A DNA stretch of 64,000 nt from Certhia americana (GCA_018697195.1 CM031858.1:109058944-109122943); one strand, 5' to 3'. Positions 35,075 through 49,710 are shown, numbered from the stretch's first letter. Notes: a model not told the origin generated them from the sequence alone. A program made the numbers and translations.

Positions 35075-38000
35075 AGAGAAGGATATGCTCTTTAAGGAAG
35101 GACAACATTGTGTAAAGTGGCATAAAAGAGTAGAATGGACAGCAAAGGTTTGCAATATTGATGGCAGTAGCATCTTCTAGGGCAATATAATTAGTGAAAA
35201 GCTGTTTCCAACTGGCAAGGCACTTAAGAAAGTCAAAGAGAAACAAATGACACGTTTGTATTCTAATTCAAGGATCTTTAACATCAAAGTGATACAAAAC
35301 CTAACAGCATCACTGGGAAAATAATACATTATAGCAAGGAAAGTGTATAAGTTAAAGCAGCAATTATTACTTGTACTATCTACAGGTTTGACAAGAATAT
35401 TTTTAGAAAAGTTTTGTAAATTATCTATTCAATAGAATAGAGAAGTAAAAACAATAATAAGACAAAAGATTTAACATTTGAGATTTTGGAGAGTGAAAGC
35501 GGACCTGAATATGGAATGCGAAACTATTTTATGAGAGGAGTGATAAAGACTTCCTGATAGCCCTGAATTCTGATAAAGACAAATCAAATGTGATGGCAGT
35601 GTCAGAATCTTAGTCCAATATTCATTGAACTATTCTAGCTGCTGCTGTTTTTCACTTGATTTTGGAAACAGGAAAGGTCATTTTGAGACTTTCATCACAC
35701 AAGAATGCATAAGATAAAAGAGAGCATGAGTTGATTTATTTTCAAAGAAATAGAAGGATGGTTAACAGTGCAATTAACATTTTTCTGTTCAAATAGGAGA
35801 CACTGAAAAGTACTGTAATGCTAATAAAACAAAGGTGACCTAACTATAAGAAGGTTTGGAGTGTCTTTTTTTCAATCTATACAAGCGACATTAGGGATAA
35901 AATTACATTTCTAAGAACTGGGGAGGATGGAGTCCAGGTCTGATTTAAGGTTATGTGGATTAAGCAGTCAAATGAGATCTGCTGGTGAAAAAAAATGTAA
36001 TTGTTCAATGAATTACACTTTTAGAGAATATGTAAGTTTATATACTACTTTCTTTTATGTATTTTAATTCACTTATTATTTTTAGAAGTACCTTAGTGGA
36101 CTTATACTCTTTGAGATATTGCAGGCTTCTGTTAATAATCACAGTCATAGAAGAAAGGGGCTACTTTGTGATGACAGAAAAGGATATATGAAGATACTCT
36201 ATGTTTAATGTTCAATTTAGATTATCTTTCCAAAAAATGGATGTAAAGCTAAATTGGAACTTCTGTGTCCATCATTTAAACACCAGGGAAAACAACACAA
36301 GAGATTTCAAGCTTTTTTTCCTGTCAGGCAATCTGTCATCACCGTAAGCACTGCTGTCTGCTCTGTGGTTTTCCACTGCCAGTCCTGTGCTCAGCTGCCA
36401 TCTGCCAGTCCTCTCTAATTGCTATCCAGCTTATACCACTAGTCACTCACTCCTTTTTCAGGTAGCTATCAGTCAAACTTGCTGATGTTTGTGAAATTAT
36501 GAGGTCTGAAAACCCCTGATAAAGAGAAACTGGAATCTATTAAATTTAGGCTTCTGGAATAATGAGCAGGGTTCTTTTGTGTTTCACAGTATGAGGAAAG
36601 AGGGGTTTGAAGATTGCTGTAATTTCAAGGCCTACAAGCACATCTTTGATGCTTATAGTGCAAAGAACAGACTTGAGTTCCTGACTCTTGCTGTGCATGT
36701 GCACTATATTTTCTTCCCTGAACAGACAACCAGGTACTCCCAATGTATGAGGAAACCTCCATAGGCCAGCAGTACGCACCTGAAAACTTGCCTTAGCCAG
36801 TAAGAACAGGCTTAGTTTGAAATTTTCTAAGTAGTCAATTTATGTGTTTAAGAGTTCCTGTGTTGCTGAAATTCCAGTTTGAGAGAACAATCTTTAAGGA
36901 GCTATTGTTACTTGGCAAAACATGAGGAAGCCCATAGATTTGTTTCATTTATCCCAAAAGCCAGATACAGACCTGGCTCACTTGCCAGGTACTCTGAAAT
37001 TCAGAATGTGTGCCTTGATTACAGAGCAGGATTTTCTATTTCAATTGTGTTTATGATTTTGACAACTTGAGGCCAGCTGAAATAATTTTGTAGTCACTTG
37101 TCTCTATGTTTCATACCCAGCAATTGCAAAAGAGAAAGCCTGTTTTATTTCCTGTGTAATATTTAATCAGACTTTGAATAGCTCATAGCAAAAAGCATAC
37201 ATTCTATATTTCTCCTGTGTAAGAGGCATACCAATACATTCGTACATGCGTGATTAGGTCTGTGCTGCATGTAAAAAAAACAGTTTAATTTAGACAGTCC
37301 AAGAGCTTTAAAATAGGAATTGAACTTTCTGCATAACTAGTTCTCTAATTTTTATGCATGGATGGTACAATAATATGAGCTTATATACAATTAGTTTCCT
37401 TTAAACTAGAATCACATTAAACTTACACTTGCCAGTATAAATTGCCTTTGTTAATGTGCCCTTCAATTTATCCAAGCAGAAGTTGAAGATCTAGTTGCAG
37501 AGCTCAGCACAGCAGCCTCTAGTGAGAAAGTCCTTTACCGTCTCTATCATGCTTAAGCCAACAGTCCATGGTAAGGAATGGTCCTTTCAGGCTCTCTGTT
37601 GTGGAAATTGAGTATTTTCTTGTCTTTTAAACACAAATTATTAATATATCCTTAGGTTAAATTAGACTGAAATAGAGGAGCTAAACACTTAAGTGAAATT
37701 TTTACTTGTGTAACAAGGCCAAATTTTTTCCTAATTTAATAGATGTTTTGGCAGAATTAAAGAAAAAAAAAAAATAGGACCTGTAGGTTTTTTGCAAAGC
37801 AGCATCAGAAAAAAAGTTGGTACTCATTTTTCCTGTGCATATTAACTGAGATGATGTCAGATATCTTTGAAATTCTGTGGTACTTGGAGATGAACACTCA
37901 TCTAAACTCTCAGAAAAGCTTGACTCAATTTCACTCTTACCAGCTTAGTTCAACAAATATTTGCAACTAACTTTGCAGTGCATCCCCAGCTCTTTCCTCT

Positions 38001-41000
38001 TCCCAGAGATCACTAGGCTGAAAACTCCAGCCTCACTAAACTAAGTAAATTGGTCATCAGTTCATTTTGCCATTACTTGGGACATTCCATCAGTAGTTCT
38101 CAATCTCCGCTATATTGCGAGTACATTAACTAATTAAAAATTTATAAAACAAAGAAATTGTGTAAGTTTTTGTAACACCAAGGGCAGCAATAATGTCCAT
38201 GTATAAGACCGGACACCACATCCTAATTCAAGACATTTAATTTTTAACAGAAATTGAAAGTTTTGGAGCACCTTTACAATGTCATTCTTCAGATGGCATA
38301 GAACTGAGCACAGCTACTTTTGTGAGGCAAAATACAATGCTGGCAAATTGCATCCCCATTAACTTGATAGCTATCAAAAGGTAAAGAATTTGAAATTTCT
38401 CTTAGGCAGATGTTGCAACAATTATCAGCCTGCCTGATCAAAAATATCTGTCTTGTCATGAAATTTGAATCTATCTAGGTTTAATTTCTACCAACATGGT
38501 TTAATTTTCTCCAGCTAGCATCTCTTAAATTTCTTTAGCCATTGTTGAAATATCTATAAAGTTACTAATTTAAAACATTTTGAGACTTTTAATTTCTCTT
38601 TGATAATATAAATATATCAAGCTTTTTTTAACTTGTACTGTAAAGATTTTCTTTAAGCCATTTAAGTGCATTTTTTCCATTGACTTTAATCTTTCATCAT
38701 GCTTCTTAAGTATGGACGCTAACTGACTACTTCACTATTTGCAATAACAGTTTCAATAGTTCCAAATATTTTATTGATTCTTTCTTCCTATTCATTGCCC
38801 TTTTTCTGCAAGTCTACAAAGCCCTACTTTGTGAAATCATCCAGTTCTCTACTTATAATCACCTCTCAGAAGAATATCCCATAATCTTTTGCATCAAATG
38901 GCTTGTCCTTTTTTCAAGCTATTACTCTAGAGATTGAAGTAGAAAAGTATAAAGCAGATACCAATGAATTAAGTAAATACTTCTTATTGGATTTGAAAAT
39001 TAATAGCTCCAAATAGGATAAGAAGCTTTGAAAATATATACATAGCCCCTAATTGTTTGAGACATGCAGTCAGTTTGCTTGGAGCTATCTGTAAAAGATT
39101 ATTCAGACAGAACCTTTGAAATGTTTTGTCAGAATTTAGCAGAAAAACAAAGAAGAATTACTTTGGTTTTCTGGGCTCATGTGCTTTAAAAACCATATTT
39201 ATAAATAGCCTCAAAAAGAACTTATTGTTTGTCTGTTTTGTCTTGTAGTTAATTTTTTTTCAATGCAAGATGCTACAATGGAAACAGTAACAGACCAAGC
39301 ATTTAAACAAAGCCTTTGCTATCTTGTAAAAACTTGCTATTACCTGGAACAATAGCACACTGAGGCATTTAAACACACTCTGGATTAGTTCCTTCATGCA
39401 CCTACTAAACTGTTTGGAATGACCAACCTTTTAAAATTGTGGGTACTATGGTAACTGGATATTTCAAGGTGTCATGGAGACAGACTACTCTTCTGCTGAA
39501 ATGCCAATCTATTTAAGTCTGCTATGAAAAAGCGCAGGAGAGGCTTTTTCGTTATCCTCTAAATTCAACTACTTATAAAATGTAACTCATACAAGGGTTG
39601 AATGATGCTGTTATTTTTAATACACTATTTTCAGAAATATGAAATCAAAATTTAAGTGAAATAAAGGCAATTCTCACACAACTGAACCTCCTTTGTAGAA
39701 ATAAGTAGAAGAGCAAAATTTTCTTGACTGAATAAAAAAATAATGATAAAAAAGACCTATCACTTTCTTTAGTGAAAAAGAATTACAATAAGATGTTCTG
39801 ACATGTTTCTATTATCTGTATAATATTTAAGAGATTTTATATATGATTATTCCCATTTAATTCAGATGTGTAGTTTGGGCACTTTCTCACCTCTGAATTT
39901 AAAACATTTCCTTTATTGCTTACAAAGACTAAGTGCCTTGTTCTGTCATAGATCTAAATTAGATGATTGTTTTTTTTTACTTTCCCCAGATTTATGTCAA
40001 TAAATATTTTACTTTTCCTAGGAGAATGAGATTCTGTTGATATAATGGTATTTGTTTCAAACAAGTAAACAGATAGAGATATGAAAGAAACAGATCCCTT
40101 CCATTGCTTCTAATGTCTCATCTTAGGTTTGTACTGAAATTTTGCCTTATTACTCCACATTTTTGCATCAGTTATGAGAATCAAAACACTGGTACCCAAA
40201 AGCTTTTGGCATCATATGTGTAGGGTTGACATTTTTCAAACAAAAATACCCCTCTGAAAACTGACACTAATAGTTCTGGCATAACTTTGTCAGAGCTGCT
40301 TTGAGGAATACTTGCTATTATTTTTCTTATTAAATACATTGTCCTTAGCTTTAGAATCAGTGGCATGCAAATTTTGATTGCACAAATAAATTTTATCTGC
40401 TAAATTGGTTTGTCTGAACCTCACTCCAAACAATTTCTCTCCCTTCTTTATCTTCAACCAGACATTGGTCTTCTCTTTCATTATCTTCCAAAATTCAGAT
40501 TGTTTTTTTCTTCTCTTCTACAGCTCTCTGGTACAACTTTAAAGACTCTTTCCTGACTTCTTTTTGCAGCTTCAATTCTCTTGCCAGTCCCTTATTTTCT
40601 TACCTTTACTTCATGTCACAAGCATGGTGTTGCCCTTCCCCAGGACTCATTAGCACTCTCCTAACACCTGGAAGCTTCTGGTTTTAGGCTAACTTGTTTA
40701 ATTAGCTGCAGAAATAACCTCTCAAATAAACATTTTCCAGATGTTGCCTTAAACTGGGCTTGTGTGTTTTGGCTTTGCAAGGGTTTCAATCTCTCTGCAG
40801 GAGAGTGTGTGGCAGTTTATTGGTAGCAAGGTGCTACAACAATTAATGTAATGGAAGAGATGAAGTCAATTTACATTTCCTGCAGAAGGAAGAGAAAAAA
40901 AAGAACAATGGCAATGTCTGTATGAGCTTTTGACTTACTATTTTAAAAAATATAATTAACATTCCTTTTATATTTCTTACTTTATGCATTTCTGACTAAA

Positions 41001-44000
41001 TAAAATTATGTATGCTGATTTATTTGGGGATCAGGCTCTTTTTGCCACAGAGATTCTTTTGTGTTTATGAAAAATTAAAGCCATAAGTAGATAGTTTCAC
41101 AAAAACAGCACAATAAAATAAAAAAAAATATTCAAAAAGCTTGTGAAAATTTTCTTGCTCAGTACACAAACCCATTAATTCAAAAAGGCATTGTCAGATG
41201 TATTTATGTAAGATTTCTAGAAAGGAACATTAAACTCAGGTATCATTAACTTTTCTTCTGGGTTGATCATCAGATAAACAAATCTGCAAGTAAAAGAATG
41301 GCCAAAAATAGGACATAAAAATTAAATATCTTCTGAAAACCAAAAAAATTTACCTTCTTCCTGGAGTTTTTTTGTCTTTTATAAGGACAGAAAATGACAT
41401 CAAGCACAGCAGGAGACTATTCAGAAATCAATTTTATCTACATTATCTGAGAGCTGATGACCTTGATACAATTATAAAATGTGCAGAAACTTAAAAGCTG
41501 GAAAAACCCACATTAACTCTAAGTCTTGTGTTTCTTTTTGTGTTTTATTAATGTTAATATGTTACTAAAAGAAATAATATTTATAATGTAAAAGATACTG
41601 TATTTCAATAATTTATTGTTGATATTAATAATATTATATGATCTTCATTTAATTTCATTAACAGGGAACAACTCCTTAATAATTTTACCAACCGAATCCG
41701 GTAGTTTTCAATGACAGGAGCTTGTGATCTTTCTATAAGCTACATGAACTAATTGTGATCGTGAAATAATTAAGTTGCCTGTAAAGTCTTTGGTATTCTA
41801 ATTTCTGAGATAGAGCTAACTTGAGTGCCGAGAGTGCGGATCTTTTTCAGTGGCTCTAATACCACTAAAATTTGAGTGTTATACTTTAAATAAAAGTAAA
41901 AGTAAATACTGGTATATTTTTTTAAGCTGGGAATTCTGAACAGTTTATTTCTGATGTTACCATAATTATTAAAAAAATGCAAAAATATATATATTTATAT
42001 TAAGTTGTCCTTCTATCAGTTATTTACAAGACTTTAAAAGAGATTGGGTTTTTTGTTACTTTATTAATCCACTGAGAATCAGTAATGATCAATTTATTGA
42101 TTCTGGAAACCTGGGACAAAATCCAAATGTCCTGATGCCTTAAGCACAATACCATTGAATTCTCAGACATTACTATTTTAAGAACATAAAAAAAAAACAA
42201 AACCAAGCAAGTCAATAATTTTATATGTGGTACAGCAAAAACATAAGAACCATTGCTTGGATTAAAACTATTTTGAAAGTAGGAGAGAGACAAGATAATG
42301 ACCTTAGCTATCTGAGATGTTATCAGAGATGGAGAGATCCAGAAAATGCTCCTGAGACAATCCTTTGAAGATTACTTTTCTCTTTTGAAGGTACAGAGAT
42401 CTCTTGAAGGTAAAGAAATATGATATTAGATGACATGATATTAGATTATTAGATACCTTTCTTCCCTTAAGATTTACTCTACCTGGGTCTCTCCGGAAAG
42501 AAAAGAGGTAGAAAGCTGTCACTTTTCAGAACAAATAATGCTGGAGCCAACCAAGGTCTCATTTTATGTGGAACAGCCAGGATGGAGAAGATGTTGAGCA
42601 AAAGGAAATTTTACACCTCATTCTGTGGCAGTCAGAGGTGAAAAAGAATTTGAACAGAAGAGGGGGAAAAGAGCAGTCTTCCTCTGCTAATCCAATTAAT
42701 TCAGTACAGTTTCTTACCGTGGGAAGAAGAGTGATGACAATAACAGGAAGAGAAACCTTTTTCTAACATAGCACAGTAGACTTATCAGTTAAAGATATAG
42801 TCTCAAAATGGTTCTTCAGCGCAAATCTCCCATGCCATGGATAAGCCTCCTCACCATTAAATTATGCAGAAGTCTATTGATACCACTGTGTGTGTTTGAT
42901 TGCCTTAAGAAAAAGCCCTCACATACTGCTCCTTGACCATTTCTCATAACCAATACCATTATACCACGATAACTTTGTAACTTTTTTACAAAAATGAACC
43001 TTAACTTTAGTGTCAGTTATCAAGGCTAGTGTAGATTTTTTTTAAATTTTAACATTTCTTACAGCTTCTACAGTAAGGTTTTGCTTAAGATTTTCTTATC
43101 GTTTATTAAAAGCTTAGGAAGATATGAATAATAAGCTTTTATTTTGAGGAGAATGGTCCTGCCTAGTCAAAACAAAAGAATAAGTTCAGAATTCTTCTGC
43201 TTCAAGTTCTAGAGCTTGTCATGGGAAAGGCCAGGACTGTTTGAATGTAGTCTATTTTGATTAGGAGCAATTTTACCTTGCTTCAAGGATCTGGTCCTTT
43301 TACTACGAGTATTTCTATTTGTTTTTCACCACTACTATTTTTTTAATTTTATTGGTGGATATCTGTCAAGAATCAAAGAATAGTATGTGAAAGTGCTGTG
43401 ACTTTTACAGTAGAAATTCTCACAAACAGCCAGATTCAGGATTTTGACAAAGGTATTAGCTATGACTGCAGATGCATGTTATACTCTGTACAAAATGCAG
43501 TGTCAGACGAAGTAAATGATATCAGGGCCCTAGCAAATAAGGGTAAATTCTTTGCTTATTTTAAATCCTAAAAAATGTAACTTTTTCAAGTAAGTCAGGG
43601 GACAGAAAGTATTGCAGAGTGAGGCAGGAGAGGGAGAGAAAATTGTCATTTTTTAGCCTTTTGTGTTCTATTTCTGATTAAGTTCTCAATTTAACAAGTT
43701 CAGCTTCCCATTTTTCTGAGTTCCCATGTGTTGCTGAGCAGTGCTTGAAGATAGTATTGACATTGCTATTACTTCATATTTAAATTCAGTCATTGCCTTA
43801 CAAACAGTGATAAAGATTAATAATAGCAATGAATAGCCTTATGACTTGGACAATCAATATCTGTATTGGAATGACCTGGAGTGAACAGGTTCATCTCCAC
43901 ATGTAATTGTTCATATGAGTCCCAAACCCAAGAAATATTCTTTTGCTTTTGGTTGCACTAGTAATACAAAGAAAATAATTGGTTTCGAGTAAACTTTTTT

Positions 44001-44034
44001 TGTTCATTGCACCAAAATTTTCAGTTGAGAAGTT
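35075..44034. other. AT-rich non-coding DNA, no gene seen
   Basis: Nearly 9 kb without a supportable gene, LTR, LINE or RNA gene. Frames reach 89 codons at most and carry no motif. A 15-bp direct repeat (TGATATTAGATKAYA type) lies at 42421-42449. The stretch 40620-40880 is less AT-rich and free of repeats. Confidence 0.55.
42421..42449 (+). repeat. 15-bp tandem pair
   Basis: TGATATTAGATGACA is followed directly by TGATATTAGATTAT. It is a simple local duplication. Confidence 0.75.
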
Positions 44035-44090
44035 AAAAAAAAAATTAAAAAAAAAAAAAAGAAAAAATTACTATTTCCTTTTTTTTTTTT
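44035..44090. repeat. Facing A-run and T-run
   Basis: An A-run (44035-44060, broken by TT) is followed after about 20 bp by a T-run (44079-44090). The two runs are complementary and could fold back on each other. Confidence 0.85.
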
Positions 44091-44394
44091 AATAATTGTA
44101 ATGAACACATACAATTGCTTTCTCTGAGTTGATGAAGTAAAGAGATTTGGGGTAATTTATCCAGGCTGTGAAAGTTTGGTCTATATTTGGTTCCTTCTTT
44201 TCCCTCAAAACAGTAATTTTGAGAAGCCAGTTCTATGTAATAGGGAATTCAAAAAGAAGCAGTGTGTTCAAAAATGTCCTCTCTTAGAAAGTCTTCAAGG
44301 GTTTAAGATAACTTTTTAAAAATCTGGAAAGTATACAACAGAGGAGAAGAATTTAAAAAAAATAAAAACTATCGTGTGCCAGGAGGCTTCAGAA

Positions 44395-44810
44395 AAATCA
44401 GCTGGGAAAAAAACATAGAAAGAGTAGGATGGAGAATGAGGTAGAAGAAATCAGTGGCATGGTAGGAGTGATGAGAAAATGTGAAACCACAGAGGATGAA
44501 GAGAAGGAGAAGAAAAATAAATAAGAGATAAAGTAGGGGAAAAAACAGAAGGACATTGAAAAAGAAACTGAAATGAGAAAAAGAAGAGAGAAGAGATTAG
44601 GAAAAAATCGATTGCACAAAGCTGGAAGGAAAAAAATACTGAGATACTACAGTGATATAAAAGCTGTAGAAGTGCTTGTATGTATTATATAAGAAATTAA
44701 ATGAAGGAAAGTGAGAGAATCTCAAGGGAAAAGAATGAAATATCAGAAGGGAAAGGAGAAAGAAGCAATTAGGAAAAGAGAAATTACACTGAGTTACAAA
44801 GGCCAAGAAG
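44395..44810 (+). repeat. Purine-biased low-complexity tract
   Basis: About 400 bp in which the plus strand is strongly enriched in A and G, with repeated GAAGAGA, GAGAAGAAA and AAAGAAG motifs. On the minus strand this gives Ser/Phe/Leu-rich frames of 69-73 codons, which are composition artefacts. A weaker purine bias returns at 46380-46530 and 47200-47480. Confidence 0.75.
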
Positions 44811-47800
44811 ATGGACTAAGGTACAGGGTCAGAGTCAGTCAAGTCTGAACTGTCTTATTTTATGTCAAAGATTCACACCTAATTTCTCTGTGAGTTATCA
44901 GTTTTGTGTTTCAGCTATGAACTTGAAAATTAGAGATAAATAAATTAGTTTAAACTAAAAAATAAATTTCTCAAGAGAAGAAAAAACATGAATCTGTATG
45001 CAAACAAGATGTTTTGTTTTGTCCCAAATGCTTTTTTTTTGAGTGACTGCTTTCTATGACTACATAAGATGTATCTAGAGTGAAGCACCTGAAGATTTAT
45101 ATAATCACATATATACCCTGCAGCATCTTAATCACACTTGTTCTCTCTGACTCAGCAAGTCGTTACATGAGGTAGAAAACATCCCACCTCAGTGCAACCA
45201 GATATTTTTAATCTGTGTAATGTTGTGGCACATATCAATTTTCAAAATTCTTTCATCTTCTAGTTTTTTTTGCAGAGGTGTTTAGGAAAATGAACTTGAG
45301 TTTGCAAATCATCTCCAGGCAAATTTTGGGAAACAACAGGGAGACAGCCAAATATATACCAAAACTCAAGAATCATAGCACAAAAAACATGAGCAAATAC
45401 TGTTATTTACAGCAATGACATCACAGATTACCTGAATAATATCGGAGTAAATTAATTTGTAGAAATTGTAAAGAATCGACTGTTATGAATTCCTTTATTC
45501 TAGAAGCAGTCTTAGCTGAAAGATAGTGAAAGTCAGGTAAGGGATTTTTTTAATCAGTTGACTTTTACCCATAAGAATATATTATTGGCTGTCAAAATGT
45601 CAAGCTATTTGATTTCATGACAAATGAAGAGCAAGAGAACAGAGATAAACCAAAAAAAGAACATTTACTTGCATGTATTTGCCCTGTCCTCTAGGCAAAC
45701 AGAAGAAAATGCAAATGCTAATGTGCTGTAGCTTGGATGTTACTGGAACCATGAATTATGTAAGACAAAAATAGATAAGCATATTGAAAATGATGCTTTT
45801 AGCTGTGCAGTTCACGCCTTCACTAGAACCCCACAATGGAAATATTGTCCCATAATTCATCATCACCTGTTTTGTATTCCATGCATCAAGACTCATACCC
45901 CAATTGCATTGTTGTGGATAATTCAAACTTTTATTGTTCCCTCTTCTTTATCCTACAGGAATGTCTGGACCAACTGATGCAGGGATTATTTTGTGATGTC
46001 CTTCATATTGCCCTCTAGCACTCTCCCATGTCTGTGTTCCTAGATATGAGTTAGGCAAATTGAATTTTCTGTTTGAGCTCTATATTGCAAGAATATCTGC
46101 TTGGCATTTGCTTTGTAAATAAATAAGATACTGCATTTTATTTTCTGACACAACATTTTTTTTCTGGATAAAATATAGGAATCATAGGGAATTTTCTGGG
46201 CAATGTTCAGATATGGTTGACTGCAGTAGGATTCTTGTGCATTACATAATATAACCCATAGGTCTGATTAAATTATTTCAAAGATGAAGATTCTGAAAAG
46301 TAGTCATGGTCAGTGCTATTGAGTTTGTGAAGAAAAAATTGAAAACTGGCTTGTACATATTTATGTAAGCCTAATCACTTTCTTTCATGGACACAAGGTT
46401 GAGAAAAGGAATTTTAGAAGAGAAAGTCTTACAAATAATGAAAATATCCAAAGGCATATGCTCAATGAAGTATAACACAGAAGTAAAATAAATAGGATGG
46501 AATAAGTAAAAGAGAAAAGAGAGCAGGTGATGTCTTGGGGAAAGTACACTGAGTGTAGGAGAGGAAAATGTAGTGTACTCTTAAGATTTAACGGTAAAGT
46601 CCAATCTCCATTACACTGATGAAAATAGTGACTAACATCATTGCCAATTTCATAAAAAGCTTGAAATGATTGATGAACATAAAGAGGGAAGTTAGCAGCA
46701 GGAGCAGTTATTCCACTCAAAACAAATTAGAAGCAATTTTTTTTCCAATAACCAGTTCATTTCTATAGCAGGACTCCAACTGAAATAACTATTTTTCATC
46801 AGAGTAAAAAGGAGGGATAGGAAGTACATGGCTTAGATAGCTTAGTAGATAGAAACCCAGTGGATATACTTGGAGGAAATACAAATATAATTACTATGAC
46901 TATCATAATATAGAGGCAAGAAGATGAAAAGTACTGATAATGCAAGTCAGTTGTCCAGAAAAAAACATGCAATATATATATATATTTGTGTTAAAATTAC
47001 CTTAAATAATAATAAAAGAAGTAAATACAAGTAAATCAAAAAAATGCAAAATGTAAAGGCTTGTAAAGATTTGCATGTGCATACACTTACATTGCATGCA
47101 TAGCAATAAATATAAAAATCTGCAGGTGATAGGAAAATTAAGATTAAACAAGTTGATATTGCTGAGAAATAGTTGCTGTCTTTTCCTGGGAATGCAGATG
47201 TGCTGTAAAGAAGAAAGAAGTCAGAAGCTGATGAACTTCATGGAGAAAAAAGTGAAAAAATATTTTATTTAAGATGATGCCAAGTAGTGCAGGTATATAA
47301 ACAAGGTAAAAAAAATGAAAGGAACTAAAACGTGAAGAAAAATTTTAGAAGAAATGATCTTTTAGGAAATGAATTTATTTACTATGCTGGAAGAAAGCAG
47401 AAACAATACTGTGGATGAACATTTCCTATGAACACAAAAGTACTCTGTAAGAGAAAATGAGGTATTATGTAAACAGGAACCATTGTAAAAGAGTAGAGAA
47501 ATCCTGCATCATAAATACAATTTCAAGTCCCATTCTTTGTCACGAGTCCTCTTGGTTTCAAGACAAGGTTTCATACACCCTTATGTGTTAAATCGAGCCT
47601 AAAATAAATAGATGCCTGGAAAGCAAAGGAATAAAACAAAATTGGGGATAAATTTCTAGGAAAACTAATTATTTTAGTTTTTAATGTAATAATACTTCTG
47701 CATGTAAAAATTAACCTCTGAAAAGTGAACATTTCCAGATCACAGCATTTGATGATGCAAAATCTCTACACTAATCCATGAATTGGGAAAATAGCCTCAC

Positions 47801-49070
47801 ACCCAGACTCTTTAGTTCTTATCTACCATTAATAGACTTAGAGTAAAATCCGGCCTGTACACAGATTATCCAGGGACACAATTCCTGAATGTTTTTTGCA
47901 GCTTCAACCCCTTAAGTGGGGGAGAGAAACACAAAGTGGAGCAATAAATTTAGTTGACTTCTTTTTTGTTTAAAGCTACTATATTTTTTCATTGAATTTT
48001 ATTCTCATGTAAATAGTTTTACAGCTTTTAAGACTTAAGTGTGTGTCTTAGTATAGAAACATACTGTCTGTAATTAGAACTGAGGAATTCATTCACAGTT
48101 TAGAAATTGTTGAATTAGGAAAATTTGCTTGCTCTTATCATCTATGTTTTCTGCAGAGGGTAGAGACATCAGAGACAACAGAGAACAATTCCATTGATTG
48201 GGGATCTTCCATACCTATATATTAATTCTATTCAAAATTTTCCATGCACATAATAGCACTAAGAAGTTTTAGCTATCAAAATAACTAGAAGATTTAGCCC
48301 TTACCTTTTCTAAGTCATACTCCAGCACTCTGTAATAGGTAGCATAGGTGGTTAGAATTACTGCAATTTGCAAAATTCTTGGGAACTGAAGTATTTTCTC
48401 AGAAAGTTTTGTGTATCACAGTGTCTCCTTCAAAGGATCGGTTAAAGATGGTTCCCTGACCTTCAGTACATACAGAACAAACTTAATTTGCAATATATTT
48501 TTCAGTGTTTGTGAAAGTGTGATGAAAGATAGGATTTTTTTTCATGTGCATTCTAGTGTACTTGAAACCAATTTTTTCCCAGTAATTTAAATGCCATTTA
48601 TCAAAGAACATGTATCTGGACCAATATCCCAGCAAGCGAGTTTACATGTTTTAATGTTAATACTTTCCAACCCATTTAAAATTAACTTCTGCTCTTGGAT
48701 GTGCCAACTGCACCTAAAATCTACTTTTCAGTTAACTACCCAAAAAATTAGGCACAACACTGAAAAACTGTAAACTTTGCCAATATTTAGACATGTAAGA
48801 GGGGCAAAGGGGGAAGGGTTTGCATGGCTTGAGGTGGTTTCTTCCTATAAAATAAAATGTGCAAACTATTTTCATAATGTTCAGTCCACCCGTATTTATC
48901 TCTGCAACCCTAATGTTGCAGGGAGCTGAGAGAATTTGTGTATTCCTGTGAGTGAGCATTTGTCCTACAGTAGGCATTGAACAAAATGCAGGAGTGACTA
49001 CTGTCAAACCCTGCAACACAGCCCAACACCAAAGTTATCTGCATACATTAATATCTGACAAAATTCTTGA
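44811..49070. other. AT-rich non-coding DNA, no gene seen
   Basis: No supportable gene. A short (TA)n run lies at about 46972-46985. A T-rich tract ending in CCTACAG at about 45958, followed by a 57-bp open frame, looks like an exon start, but it ends at a stop with no splice donor or partner. The 111-codon minus frame at 46385-46720 again follows purine-rich DNA. Confidence 0.5.
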
Positions 49071-49205
49071 TTCCAAGAAACATTTGGACAATGCTCTCAG
49101 GCACATGACGTGATGCTCGGGGTTGCTCTGCAGAGAGACCAGTAATCGGACTTTTGTGATCTTTGTGGAGACCTTCCAGCTCTGGATATTCTGATTTTGT
49201 GATTG
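49071..49205 (+). mobile_element. CR1 LINE 3' end fragment
   Basis: The plus strand follows the CR1 3' region: AAACATTTGGACAATGCTCT, CAGGCACATGACGTGATGCT, then ACCTTCCAGCTCTGGATATT, and a degenerate tail ATTCTGATTTTGTGATTG that stands for the usual ATTCTATGATTCTATG terminal repeats. The 5' break is near 49071. The many mismatches show an old copy. The 78- and 92-codon minus-strand frames crossing it are shadows. Confidence 0.85.
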
Positions 49206-49710
49206 ACTGCATGATCTGGTCCTCGTGTCTTCAGTCTGCCACAGATTCCAAATATTTGATAATGTGTGCATGTGTCAATCTGTCTGTCTTTTAACAAACA
49301 GGCAGGCTTTGATTCCTTTCCTTTCTGGTTGAATTTGTTTATTGGGAAGAGACATAAGAAACTAAGATTGCTCATGGTGCTTGAACTGAATGCAATTGGT
49401 AAATTTCTAAAGTGTTGACAAGAAGTTCTGCAGACAAATGCTGCAGTCTTACTTTCTTCTTTTGATTTTTCTGTTGTCTGTGGGATATTCTGCCAGTTTC
49501 ATTTCAGTCAGGATCTGAAATATTGTTTTTCATTTCCTTCTCTTTAAGAACTATATGTCTTCAGCTGCTTAAACTAAAGAGAAGGCCATCAATAATCCAA
49601 ATGCAAATAGGAAGATTAAATGAAATGCTATTATTAATTTAATTCAGCTAAACTAATCTGTTGGGTTTTTTCTACTTAGGTTTATTTTTTTTTAGCTTCT
49701 TCCTTCTTTT
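49206..49710. other. Unique non-coding DNA, no gene seen
   Basis: Nothing recognisable between the CR1 fragment and the compound simple repeat. Confidence 0.5.

Noticed and set aside
44398..44806. Two minus-strand frames rich in Ser, Phe and Leu that look like membrane segments
   Set aside because: They follow directly from the purine-rich plus strand; composition artefact.
45930..46018. T-rich tract ending in CCTACAG followed by an open stretch, resembling a splice acceptor and last exon
   Set aside because: Only 19 codons follow before a stop, no upstream exon is recognisable, and such acceptor-like tracts are common in AT-rich DNA.
46385..46720. 111-codon minus-strand hydrophobic frame
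   Set aside because: Same cause as above, lying opposite purine-rich DNA; no motif or splice context.
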